Part shown: positions 1-7,201 of the stretch, piece by piece
Layout of the letters: the number at the start of each line of letters is the position of its first letter
Numbering within the stretch: position 1 is the stretch's first letter
NCBI GenBank assembly: GCA_903642225.1
Contig: CAHJWI010000029.1
Coordinates: forward strand, 1 to 56,120
Reading direction: 5' to 3'
DNA length: 56,120 nucleotides
From: Acidobacteriaceae bacterium
GTDB taxonomy: Bacteria; Acidobacteriota; Terriglobia; Terriglobales; Acidobacteriaceae
Made by a program: the position numbers and the translations under genes
Notes under the pieces: model-generated
What the model was told of the DNA's origin: nothing
What the model saw: only the letters and a program-made list of their open reading frames with translations
Database searches by the model: none

Positions 1-70
1 GTCGAACCCCCACGAGGTTGCCCTCGGCGGATTTTGAGTCCGCTGCGTCTGCCAGTTCCACCATCCCGGC
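1..70 (-). tRNA. tRNA-Leu(CAA), 3' end cut off by the window edge
   Basis: Read on the minus strand, the sequence begins GCCGGGA and continues with a D-arm, then an anticodon stem GCGGA/TCCGC closing the loop CTCAAAA. The anticodon is therefore CAA (Leu). A long variable arm follows (GAGGGCAACCTC), typical of class II tRNA-Leu. The T-arm starts (GGGGGTTCGAC) and is truncated at base 1, so the acceptor 3' strand and CCA lie outside the window. Identity is firm; only the 3' end is missing. Confidence 0.93.
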
Positions 71-176
71 GCACTTTCAGTTTCGCATACGTAAGGGGAG
101 CGTACAACGGTCAGTTCAAGTCCGTTTGCAACTACATCTTTCCTTCTGCGACACTTCACCGCTCAGTTCACAATGC

Positions 177-1136
177 TCAAAGCCACCGCTTCGCACGAAA
201 GTAAAGCAGCGATCCAATGGCCGACGATACCATGAGTGCCAGGGCATACACATAACCAAAATGCCAGTGCAACTCCGGCATTTTTTCAAAGTTCATACCA
301 TAGATCGATCCGATCAGCGTCGGCGGCAAAAAGATTACAGTTGCGGCCGCCAGCGTCTTCATAATGGCATTCTGTTGGATAGAAATGAGGCCTAAATTGG
401 AGTCCAGCAGGAACTGAATTTGCGTCTGCAGAAAGTTGTCGTGTTCCAGCAGGGACTTGACATCGCCACCGAGGGTCTTCAACCGTGCGGCAAGTTCAGG
501 TGGCATTCCATCCACCTCTAAGAACGGCACTGAGCGGCCTATGCTGTGCAGGCTTTCTCGGACGCGTGAGGCAAGATCCCCACTCTGCCCAATCTTTTTT
601 AAGACGCGGCCAAGGTCCGCAGCTGCAATGGTCTTCATGGCGCCGGCGTTCTGCGAGAAGATCTCGAGCGAAATCGGATCAAGCCCGTCACCCACCTCTT
701 CCAGCAGGTCCGCGTCACGGTCGACAATGGTCTCCAGCAGGCACATCATCGCAGACGCCGCAGACTCGAACGTCGCATTCGGCTTTTGGGTCCTGGTCAC
801 GAATTGTTGAAACGCCACAGGGTCGGCGTAGCGCAGCGTGACCAGCGTGTTGTGCACCAGGATCAGGGTAAGGGAGGCGAGCCGCGGCTGCATGTTTGGA
901 TCGCGGATCACTGCGCGAACCGTGACAAAAGTGCCTCTTCCCTCGCGATACAACGCGCTGCTGCTCTCCACTTCGCGCATCTCTTCGCGGGTAGGAACAG
1001 CAATGTTCAAAGCCGCCTCAACCTGCTGTTCTTCCTCCTTGGAGGGTGCGAACAGGTCAATCCAGAGAGCGCTGGAGAACTCAGGCGAGCCGCTTGGCTG
1101 CAGGTGGCCATCCGGGGCGCAATAGGCGGTCAGCAT
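177..1136 (-). CDS. corA: CorA-family magnesium/cobalt transport protein
   Basis: A 319-residue protein with a long N-terminal cytoplasmic domain and two C-terminal membrane helices. Between them sits the family signature Y-G-M-N (in IYGMNFEKMPEL), the selectivity filter of CorA Mg2+ channels. The length matches the usual ~315-330 residues. CorA acts as a homopentameric channel in the inner membrane. It is monocistronic between the tRNA-Leu and tRNA-Glu genes. The start at 1136 has only a weak ribosome site. Other CorA-like metal specificities (Co2+, Ni2+) cannot be separated from sequence. Confidence 0.95.
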   Translation of the reverse strand: MLTAYCAPDGHLQPSGSPEFSSALWIDLFAPSKEEEQQVEAALNIAVPTREEMREVESSSALYREGRGTFVTVRAVIRDPNMQPRLASLTLILVHNTLVTLRYADPVAFQQFVTRTQKPNATFESAASAMMCLLETIVDRDADLLEEVGDGLDPISLEIFSQNAGAMKTIAAADLGRVLKKIGQSGDLASRVRESLHSIGRSVPFLEVDGMPPELAARLKTLGGDVKSLLEHDNFLQTQIQFLLDSNLGLISIQQNAIMKTLAAATVIFLPPTLIGSIYGMNFEKMPELHWHFGYVYALALMVSSAIGSLLYFRAKRWL

Positions 1137-1248
1137 GCGTTCATCATAGTGTCTGGTCGGCTCCGTCTAAACAATCTGGTCAGGCTCAAACGGGTGCTGT
1201 ACTTGAGCAGGCCGCCGATTGTTTAACAGCGCGCCACACCGACCTTCT

Positions 1249-1277
1249 TTGACAACGTACAGTCCTCACGTTAACCT
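1249..1277 (+). promoter_or_regulatory. Sigma70-like promoter of the tRNA-Glu gene
   Basis: A perfect -35 TTGACA (1249-1254), a 17-bp spacer and a -10-like TAACCT (1272-1277) lie 36 bp before the mature tRNA 5' end. Position and spacing fit; the -10 box is only a partial match. Confidence 0.5.
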
Positions 1278-1312
1278 TGGAATCGGCCCGAGTGTCGCTG
1301 CTGAGCACATGC

Positions 1313-1388
1313 GTCCCCGTCGTCCAGTGGCCCAGGACCCCGCCCTTTCACGGCGGTAACACGGGTTCGAATCCCGTCGGGGACGCCA
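1313..1388 (+). tRNA. tRNA-Glu(UUC), integration site of the satellite element
   Basis: A 76-nt cloverleaf. The acceptor stem GTCCCCG pairs with CGGGGAC, the discriminator is G, and CCA is encoded (1386-1388). The anticodon stem CCGCC/GGCGG closes the loop CTTTCAC, so the anticodon is TTC (Glu). The T-arm is ACGGGTTCGAATCCCGT. The gene is intact because the 3' part of the element's attachment site restores the tRNA end. Bases 1345-1388 are repeated exactly at 11348-11391. Confidence 0.97.
1345..1388 (+). repeat. attL: 44-bp direct repeat, left copy (inside tRNA-Glu)
   Basis: Covers the anticodon loop to CCA of the tRNA and is identical over 44 bp to 11348-11391. The bases immediately outside the repeat differ on both sides (1344 C versus 11347 T; 1389 A versus 11392 C), so the boundary is sharp. 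Strand exchange most likely occurs in the anticodon-loop to T-arm part, as for other tRNA-targeting tyrosine recombinases. Confidence 0.93.
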
Positions 1389-1433
1389 ATCAAATGAACA
1401 ACTTGCGAGGTTTCAGCAAGCAAGTTAAATCAA

Positions 1434-1464
1434 ATATCAAAGTACATATCAAATAAGCAGGTCT
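1434..1464 (+). promoter_or_regulatory. Left tandem arm-type integrase/excisionase site
   Basis: Two ATATCAAA motifs start 12 bp apart (1434 and 1446), and the second continues AATAAGCAGGTCT-like. The 31-bp block matches 26 of 31 positions of 11197-11227 in the same orientation. Its place just inside the att repeat is where arm-type recombinase sites are expected. The binding role is an inference. Confidence 0.6.
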
Positions 1465-1639
1465 GCGATGCGCACAATCGGTGCGTTTGCTCTGCTGCCG
1501 GGACTGCTGACGTTCCTGCCCATTTTGACTCAATTCACCAAACGAATTGGTCGATGCATATGCTAGCGACAGCGTCAACATCTACGCTTAATCTTCGCTT
1601 TTAGGCGTATGCTTTGGGAGTGATTTAGGAGTGAGCATT

Positions 1640-1924
1640 ATGGCTGCATTCACGATTCGCGTACAGCTTGAGGGCAGACCGCCCGAAAGCAGCTATGAAA
1701 CTTTGCACAGCAAGATGTCTGCTTTAGGGTTCTATCGTCTTGCAACAAGTGAGGAAGGCAAAGTGGTCGAGTTGCCTCATGCTATGTACTACGGAATGTC
1801 AACGTTTGATGCACCCAGCGTTCGCACTATGGTTGTGAACGTTGCTCAACAGATACAACAAGATATTCGCGTGTTTGTCGCTCAGACTTCAGCATGGGCC
1901 TCTCACGGAGGTGTACAGCTCTAA
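1640..1924 (+). CDS. Small GhoS-like (DUF2622-type) protein
   Basis: 94 residues starting MAAFTIRV, preceded by AGGAG eight bases upstream. This favours the ATG at 1640 over an in-frame GTG at 1631. The pattern is an N-terminal beta strand (FTIRVQLEG), a helix (YETLHSKMSALGF), a strand pair with LPHAMYYG, and a helix with a final strand (RVFVAQTSAWA). That is a ferredoxin-like layout, and it resembles small mobile-element proteins grouped with GhoS, a Cas2-like antitoxin RNase. The similarity is from memory of the family pattern, so function is uncertain. It sits alone at the left end of the element, facing inward. Confidence 0.6.
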   Translation: MAAFTIRVQLEGRPPESSYETLHSKMSALGFYRLATSEEGKVVELPHAMYYGMSTFDAPSVRTMVVNVAQQIQQDIRVFVAQTSAWASHGGVQL

Positions 1925-2195
1925 CGCATAACATATAGCGGTATATCGGGTATATCCGGCATAAACAGCCTTTTTAAGCGACAGGCAGACTCGATTCGCG
2001 AGGACTCCTCCCCATAGGTGGCCATCAACATGGTCAGATAAGATTCGTGGCCATCTTTGGCTGACCGACTCTCAAAGATGGTCAACTGCCTTTGCAGAAA
2101 ACTCAATGATTTACAAAGGTGGTCATATATTTGTTGCCGGGGAACCTTTGGTTTGCCGTTGGCCACCTTTGCATGGCCATCTTTGCCGCCACACC
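1925..2195. promoter_or_regulatory. Iteron-like repeat region, candidate replication origin of the element
   Basis: This gene-free stretch lies just 3' of the helicase-primase gene. It holds at least five near-identical 12-mers of the form CAAAG(A/G)TGG(C/T)CA. In forward orientation they are at 2073-2084 and 2114-2125; in reverse complement at 2048-2059, 2160-2171 and 2174-2185. There are also partial copies near 2015-2036 and two GGTATATC motifs at 1940-1956 in an AT-rich patch. Short iterons plus an AT-rich element beside the initiator gene is the usual satellite/plasmid origin layout. The open frame across it on the minus strand has repeats rather than protein character. Confidence 0.5.
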
Positions 2196-4109
2196 CTAAT
2201 GGGAAGGGCTCAAGCTCGGCAAGCTCCAAAGCCATTGACCCTGGAAGCCGCCCTTCTGTACCTCAATGCCTAGCGCGTCCTTCGCTCTTCGAAGTGTCTT
2301 CTCTGCGATTTCACACTCAGCTTTAGCGTCATGCATGAGTGCGTTCGCCGGTTTAGGGCCATTGCGCAGCGCATCTTCCAGCCAACGTTTAGCCTCAGCG
2401 AGTTTGGAATTCTTATCCTCGCCGGTCTGTTGAACGCTATTCATAATTTCTTGAGCGCTGCCTTCGATCTTCTCTCCCCACTTCAACAGCGTTGTGCGTA
2501 TGCCCTTTGGCTGGATCGTCGTTTCTTGAATGCTGTAGCGGAAGCCGCTGCCATCGCGCGAGATGTTCGTTTTAGCTTTCAGGAACACGCGTTCGCCGGT
2601 CGATTCATCCTTAGCCGTTGCCAGCACCATGCGTGCTGCCGCTGTGAATGCCTGAGAGCCTAAAACCCGTTCTGTGACGTTGTGGCCGGTCTTGTTCTTT
2701 GCGAAGTGTGTTATTCCAATCACAGCGCAACGCTGCTCTTCTGCGAAATCCATGATGGGTTGCAAGCTACGCCGTACGTCGTTTGCTTTATGCATATCGC
2801 CCACAACAGCCGAAACGATAGGGTCTATCACTATTAGACTCACACCACCGATAGCGTTCACCGCGACTTTAAGCTCTTCCATATCCTGCGATGGATCGAA
2901 AGAGCGAAGCTGCCCATTTGCTTCTTCTGTTTGGTCCAACATGCCAATGCGGGTTACGTCTGCGTTCATGGCGAGCAAACGCGGCTTAATGACGTGAGCG
3001 GCACTATCCTCAGAACTCCAGATGAGAACGTTGCCAGCCGAGCGTGCACGAGTGCCATCAGGCCAAAGCATTCCTTTGCTCACGGTCGCTGCAAAGCTGT
3101 ATGCAATGGTGCTCTTGCCTAGGCCACCTGGACCCGCAAGGATCGTCAAGCACCCTATGGGGAGGTACTGGTCCCACAGCCATTCGACCTCAGCTTCTTC
3201 TACGCCATCCATTCGCAACAGCTTTACAGACCGTTTAGCGCTAGGCATCGTGACGACTGCTGCAGGCTTGCTTTGCGTCATGGACTGTTGAAGTGTGTTC
3301 CCCTCTTGTGCCATGGCAGACGGTAATGGACGGGGTCTTGCTTTGCCGCTTCCAAGTCCTGAAAACATTGTTTTATCTCTTTCTTCTTCACCGTCTTTTG
3401 CGGTGTAGCCGTTCTGCGCGCACGCCCATGAAAGAGCCTTGACGACGGCTTCTTCGTCAAGACAGCCGTTACCAATAAGCTCACCCATCGCGTTAGCAGC
3501 AACGTTTAGGGCATGGTTCCGGCCTGATGTCACAGCCGCAAGGTGCTCCGCTGTTCGCCTGAGTGCTGCCATGCCATAGCTGCGATCTGAGGGCTGCACA
3601 GCCGTCGATCCGACCGCTGCAGGCGTCGTACGGCTATGGGCCTTCCCATCCCTCAGGTGAGCAGCAATCGCCTCAGGTAGAGCCGCCAGGACGCGGGGAA
3701 CAGGCCCATAGGCGACCGCAAAGCCCCCGACGCCACGCACGTCTACTCCCGGCCCTAACGGTCGATTGCCAATGAGGCCTGAGGCGTCGGAATAATAATA
3801 GTGACGACCCCCACTTGGCGTAGCGACCGAAAACACATCATCCAAGCTGAGACCTGAATCAGCACACCAGCTTTTCCAGGTCGCAATACCGTTTATGCCC
3901 CGCTTCACATCGCAATCAATGATAACCAAACCGTTACGTTGACACGGCAATGCTGGAACAGCCTCACCTAATGAGAACCACTTGGCAATCGTTTCAGGAT
4001 CAGTGCTAGCAGCTTCGTTTGGAGCTTTCAACAGCGGAACCTTGGACAATGAAGGAAAGATGGCATATCCCTCAGCCGCAAGGGCCAGCGCCCTGTCTAA
4101 ATTAGCCAT
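2196..4109 (-). CDS. Bifunctional prim-pol / RepA-like hexameric helicase (replication initiator)
   Basis: 637 residues. The N-terminal ~150 residues form an archaeo-eukaryotic-type primase-polymerase domain: metal-binding D-x-D at residues 65 and 67 (VIIDCDVK), SGGRH with His103, and GVDVRGVGG at 121-129. The C-terminal half is a RecA-fold ATPase of the RepA/AAA_25 class, with Walker A GPGGLGKS at 326-333 and Walker B LIVIDP around Asp429. It should prime and unwind the element's DNA after excision. Its ATG follows directly after the TAA of the upstream gene (no gap), so translation is coupled. Iteron-like repeats follow its stop codon. Phage satellites commonly encode such primase-helicases. 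Confidence 0.92.
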   Translation of the reverse strand: MANLDRALALAAEGYAIFPSLSKVPLLKAPNEAASTDPETIAKWFSLGEAVPALPCQRNGLVIIDCDVKRGINGIATWKSWCADSGLSLDDVFSVATPSGGRHYYYSDASGLIGNRPLGPGVDVRGVGGFAVAYGPVPRVLAALPEAIAAHLRDGKAHSRTTPAAVGSTAVQPSDRSYGMAALRRTAEHLAAVTSGRNHALNVAANAMGELIGNGCLDEEAVVKALSWACAQNGYTAKDGEEERDKTMFSGLGSGKARPRPLPSAMAQEGNTLQQSMTQSKPAAVVTMPSAKRSVKLLRMDGVEEAEVEWLWDQYLPIGCLTILAGPGGLGKSTIAYSFAATVSKGMLWPDGTRARSAGNVLIWSSEDSAAHVIKPRLLAMNADVTRIGMLDQTEEANGQLRSFDPSQDMEELKVAVNAIGGVSLIVIDPIVSAVVGDMHKANDVRRSLQPIMDFAEEQRCAVIGITHFAKNKTGHNVTERVLGSQAFTAAARMVLATAKDESTGERVFLKAKTNISRDGSGFRYSIQETTIQPKGIRTTLLKWGEKIEGSAQEIMNSVQQTGEDKNSKLAEAKRWLEDALRNGPKPANALMHDAKAECEIAEKTLRRAKDALGIEVQKGGFQGQWLWSLPSLSPSH

Positions 4110-4640
4110 TTACATCACCGATTCTGAAGGCGTGAGAGTTGCAAGAAGATTCATGTTTGCCAATGCGTTGTCGTATCTCTGAAGCCACGGAACATAGGTT
4201 TGAAAGTCGATACCACCCTTCTGCTGGAACATGGCAAGGTATTTACATACATCCATGTCGCTTGTGCTAGGCACGATATGCCACGATCTGTAGACTTCCA
4301 TTTCAAACCAGACTGGTCCGCGCCATACTGGGATTTTGGCGTGCGCCCCATCGGGCATAAGCCGGACATGTACCAACAGGCGCGGGTAATCCCAGAGGAC
4401 GCTACTCATCTCAGCGGATGGATTAGGGAAAGCTAGCGAAGAAGGCTCAAACTCGCCCTCGTTTGCTTGACGAAGCAACTCAGTTCTTGTGTTTTCCCGG
4501 AAATAGTGAGCATCATAGGCGTACCAATTAGACCGCTGGTTTACAGCAGAAGTCTCGATTATCAAGACGCCATTTGCTATGGTGGCGTTTTTTCCTATGT
4601 ACATATCAGGTGCAAAAGGGACCGAATCTTTGCTAGCCAT
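4110..4640 (-). CDS. Unknown protein, coupled between AlpA-like and primase genes
   Basis: 176 residues from the ATG at 4640, which has GAGG six bases upstream and overlaps the end of the AlpA-like gene (ATGGCTAG). A longer frame starting at 4673 lacks this support. No family is recognised. The protein is rich in Trp/Tyr (SNWYAYDAHYF, VWRGPVWFEMEVYRSWHI) with alternating beta-like segments, and has no signal peptide or membrane helix. Its stop abuts the start codon of the replication gene, and co-expression suggests a role in replication or excision. DNA-binding or helper-sensing roles are possible but unsupported. Confidence 0.8.
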   Translation of the reverse strand: MASKDSVPFAPDMYIGKNATIANGVLIIETSAVNQRSNWYAYDAHYFRENTRTELLRQANEGEFEPSSLAFPNPSAEMSSVLWDYPRLLVHVRLMPDGAHAKIPVWRGPVWFEMEVYRSWHIVPSTSDMDVCKYLAMFQQKGGIDFQTYVPWLQRYDNALANMNLLATLTPSESVM

Positions 4641-4839
4641 GGTGAACCTCACTTTCACGTGTAGTTGCATCATTAACGTTCAGGAACTTCAACAGACTTA
4701 TGCGGTTAACAAGCCTCCGCTTGCCTGCCTTTGTACTTGCAATTGTTTTATCGAGTATGCGTATGTAGAGGAAACTGCGGGAAAGCCCTGACAGATTGCA
4801 GGCTTCATTGATCGAAATGGTTAAAGGTATTGTGTCCAT
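4633..4839 (-). CDS. AlpA/excisionase-like HTH protein
   Basis: 68 residues: a winged-helix MerR/Xis-type domain. SINEACNLSGLSRSFLYIRI is followed by a basic wing (KAGKRRLVNR) and ISLLKFL, the AlpA/HTH_17 pattern. AGGAG lies a few bases before the ATG. As the first gene of the leftward replication operon it is a good candidate for both excision directionality factor and activator, as AlpA is in other satellites. It overlaps the next gene by 8 bp. It could equally be a pure transcription factor. Confidence 0.82.
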   Translation of the reverse strand: MDTIPLTISINEACNLSGLSRSFLYIRILDKTIASTKAGKRRLVNRISLLKFLNVNDATTRESEVHHG

Positions 4840-4942
4840 GGACGCTCCTAGTAAGTCGGGACTGACTTAGAAAAATAATAGCACGGAACTGCTAGACAAA
4901 TCTTGTCGACTTAGATATATTTGAGATAGGAGGACCGCTGTC
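4840..4942. promoter_or_regulatory. Divergent control region with operator-like half-sites
   Basis: This 103-bp AT-rich gap separates the leftward replication operon from the rightward capsid operon. A rightward promoter is visible: TAGACA (4893-4898), 17 bp, TATATT (4916-4921), with AGGAGG before the RHH start. An inverted repeat TAAGTC/GACTTA (4852-4857 and 4864-4869) and a third GACTTAG inside the rightward promoter spacer (4908-4914) look like operator half-sites. A TATTAT (opposite 4875-4880) could be the leftward -10. Likely binders are the RHH protein or the AlpA-like protein. Confidence 0.6.
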
Positions 4943-5434
4943 ATGCCAAAGGATCGAGCCCAGTTCAACGTCCGCGTCGACCTTCCCACTCTGTACACCC
5001 TGGACATTGCCTGCCGTATCGAGGATTGCAGTCAGAGCGAGTTAGTTCGAAGGGCCTTGTCTTACTACTTCAAAAACGCAATTTCACCACATCAGCTTAT
5101 TGAATTTCAGGAGCCGTTTCCTGGTCATACTTTGCCGACACCAGAGATGATGCAGAAGCAAAAAGCAGAAGCAAAACAAGCCCAGATGCAGCATCCGTTA
5201 TCGGAATACGCTGAACTGTTGTGGGAAGAGCAGCCTTTTGATCGGCTGATGAAACTTATGGTGTTCTTCAATCACCTAATGACGCCATTCGATAAGAGTT
5301 TGCTGGACTACTTATATTTGCAGCCGCAATTTATAACCGACACTCCACAGGGCAAAACCCTTAACAGAGATGCCATCGTTGCTGCGGATTGGGCGCAAAT
5401 ACAGGCCGACGTATTTTCAAAGGAGACACGCTAA
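4943..5434 (+). CDS. Ribbon-helix-helix DNA-binding protein heading the capsid operon
   Basis: 163 residues after a strong AGGAGG. Residues ~7-45 have the RHH/CopG layout: a strand (AQFNVRVDL), helix A (TLYTLDIACRIE), a turn, and helix B (SQSELVRRALSYYF). The remaining ~115 residues are helical and unassigned, and could be an oligomerisation or sensor region. The stop overlaps the next start by one base (TAATG). It is probably the local regulator of the divergent promoters. No homologous named regulator is recognised. Confidence 0.78.
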   Translation: MPKDRAQFNVRVDLPTLYTLDIACRIEDCSQSELVRRALSYYFKNAISPHQLIEFQEPFPGHTLPTPEMMQKQKAEAKQAQMQHPLSEYAELLWEEQPFDRLMKLMVFFNHLMTPFDKSLLDYLYLQPQFITDTPQGKTLNRDAIVAADWAQIQADVFSKETR

Positions 5435-5979
5435 TGGAGCCTATCGTTCCTATTGACGTAAATGAAGAGCTTGGGCGCTTGCGAACAGCTAATCGTGAGC
5501 TAATTGAGAAAAAAGCCACACACAAAGCGCGCATTGCCGAGCTACAAACACAAGCCGCATCTTTAGTCACACGCGCTGAAACGGCCGAAAAACGTCTTAA
5601 TACTGCAATGGTCGCAGTTCCATTTCGAGACATGGCGAACAAGATCGCAGTAGTCCCCGAATTATGGCAGGATCAATTCTCCAAGCATTTCAAGCTGGTC
5701 CTTAACAGTGCTGATGAATTAGAAATAAGGAACCTGGACGACACATTAACGCTAGGAAAAGGCGGTAAGCCTGTTCCATTTGAGGCGCCTGCACTGGTCG
5801 AACTTCTCTACACCGACCAGCCTGAGGACTCATTGCTTCGTAAGATCATGGGAAATGTGCTGATCGGCAGCAAGGCGAGTGGCGGCGGGGCAACAGGCGC
5901 GAATAGTGCTCTTGGTCGCCCGTTTCCAAAGAATGAGGAGAAAAAGAAAGTAGAAATGCCTCAGTTCGGATTGAAGTAG
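5434..5979 (+). CDS. Coiled-coil protein upstream of capsid gene, candidate scaffold or capsid-size factor
   Basis: 181 residues from the ATG at 5434 (AAGGAG upstream; TAATG overlap with the RHH gene). Residues ~8-60 form a charged heptad coiled coil (ELGRLRTANRELIEKK and AELQTQAASLVTRAETAEKRL). A mixed middle domain follows, then a Gly-rich stretch (ASGGGATGANSALG) and a basic tail (KNEEKKKVEMPQFGLK). A scaffold gene normally sits just upstream of a major capsid gene, and scaffolds are coiled-coil proteins with short basic tails, so that role is plausible. No sequence family is recognised. Alternative: a DNA-binding accessory protein. Confidence 0.75.
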   Translation: MEPIVPIDVNEELGRLRTANRELIEKKATHKARIAELQTQAASLVTRAETAEKRLNTAMVAVPFRDMANKIAVVPELWQDQFSKHFKLVLNSADELEIRNLDDTLTLGKGGKPVPFEAPALVELLYTDQPEDSLLRKIMGNVLIGSKASGGGATGANSALGRPFPKNEEKKKVEMPQFGLK

Positions 5980-6123
5980 TCGTGTTATATTAATCATCTA
6001 AGTGGGAAGGTTTGATGTGCCAGTCGGCGTATCCCTTCCCATTGGTTTCATGCTCAGCAGAGCCAAGAGTAAAGCTAGTCGGCTTCTCTAATCCACAGAT
6101 ATAAAAAAGATTAGGAGTACGTC

Positions 6124-7119
6124 GTGGCTCAGACTCAGATTGCTGATGTAGTTGTACCCGTCGAATTTACAGATTACGTCGTTATCAATAGCGTAGTCTC
6201 TACCGCATTCTCACAGAGCGGCGTTCTAGTGCAGAACGGTGTCATCCAGGAACAGCTTGCTGCTGGTGCTCAAAGCTTTACCGTTCCCGCGTGGCTGGAC
6301 CTGGATAATATCGAGCCTAACTACAGCACTGATAGCCCCACGGACATCGCTGTTCCTAAAAAGATGACGTCTGTGTCGCAGGTCATTCGCAAAACATTTG
6401 CGAATAGTTCATGGTCGAGCATGGACCTCGCCTCAGAATTGGCGGGTTCGGAGCCGCTGAAGGCGTTGGAAAATCGTGTCACATCGTATTGGGATCGGCA
6501 GATGGAATATCGCCTAATCGCATCGCTAAACGGTGTCCTGGCGAGCAACATCGCGAACAGTAGTAGCGATATGGTGCTAGACATCTCCGGCAACAGCGGT
6601 GCTGCTGCTCAGTTCGGTGCAACTGCCGTCATTAACGCTGCTGCGACGCTTGGCGACGCGATGAACGTGGTGAAGGCCATTGCGATGCACTCGCATATTT
6701 ACACTCAGGCTCTCATCAATGATGAAATTCAGTTTGTAGCAAATTCACAGGGCGTGCCGTTCAAGACGTATCGCGGTCTTGCCGTGATTGTGGACGATAA
6801 CCTCATGTATGGCAGCAAATACGTTACCGTTCTCTTTGGCAATGGCGCTGTTGGCTATGGCTTGAGTGCTCCTGAAACGGGGTTCGGTACCGAGGTTTAT
6901 CGTGCTCCTGCTAGCGGTAACGGTGGTGGTCAGACGACGCTCTACAGCCGCCTGAATATGGCTGTTGCTCCTGTTGGCTTCTCGTGGAATGACGGTACAG
7001 GTGCAAACGCTATCGTTGGCCTTTCGCCAAATCTTGCTGCGTTGGCTAACGCTGCACATTGGACGAGGATTGTGCCGTCTCGCAAGAGCATCCCGCTTGC
7101 GTTTCTCATCACTCAGTAA
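6124..7119 (+). CDS. HK97-fold major capsid protein
   Basis: 331 residues from a GTG preceded by AGGAG at good spacing. The pattern is that of a phage major capsid protein (coat-protein 13-like group): an N-arm, a long spine helix (SELAGSEPLKALENRVTSYWDRQMEYRLIASL), a P-domain helix with MHSHIYTQALINDEIQFV, an A-domain strand TYRGLAVIVDDNLMY, then Gly/Ala-rich beta strands. The full-length size and lack of stops argue for a functional shell protein. A 144-bp leader and a terminator hairpin after the stop suggest it is made at a higher level than the downstream terminase. No fused protease domain is seen. Confidence 0.88.
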   Translation: MAQTQIADVVVPVEFTDYVVINSVVSTAFSQSGVLVQNGVIQEQLAAGAQSFTVPAWLDLDNIEPNYSTDSPTDIAVPKKMTSVSQVIRKTFANSSWSSMDLASELAGSEPLKALENRVTSYWDRQMEYRLIASLNGVLASNIANSSSDMVLDISGNSGAAAQFGATAVINAAATLGDAMNVVKAIAMHSHIYTQALINDEIQFVANSQGVPFKTYRGLAVIVDDNLMYGSKYVTVLFGNGAVGYGLSAPETGFGTEVYRAPASGNGGGQTTLYSRLNMAVAPVGFSWNDGTGANAIVGLSPNLAALANAAHWTRIVPSRKSIPLAFLITQ

Positions 7120-7152
7120 ATATAAGTTTCAACGCCTGCCATGGTGTTGATT

Positions 7153-7187
7153 GGCTACCAGCCGTGCCGGGCTGGTAGCCGTCCTTT
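7153..7187 (+). terminator. Hairpin between capsid and terminase genes (partial terminator)
   Basis: A perfect 11-bp stem, GGCTACCAGCC (7153-7163) with GGCTGGTAGCC (7170-7180), has a 6-nt loop and is followed by a broken T-run (GTCCTTTTC). No promoter is obvious before the terminase genes, so it probably lets a fraction of transcripts through and lowers terminase dose relative to capsid. Confidence 0.65.
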
Positions 7188-7201
7188 TCAAGGATGATGC
7201 C

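Noticed and set aside
1390..1581. Minus-strand 63-codon frame inside attL-proximal DNA
   Set aside because: No ribosome site, no protein-like pattern, and it covers the arm-type integrase sites.
1921..2235. Minus-strand open frame of 104 codons overlapping the end of the primase gene
   Set aside because: It spans the iteron repeats, overlaps the primase stop and has no ribosome site; repeats explain the open frame better than a protein.
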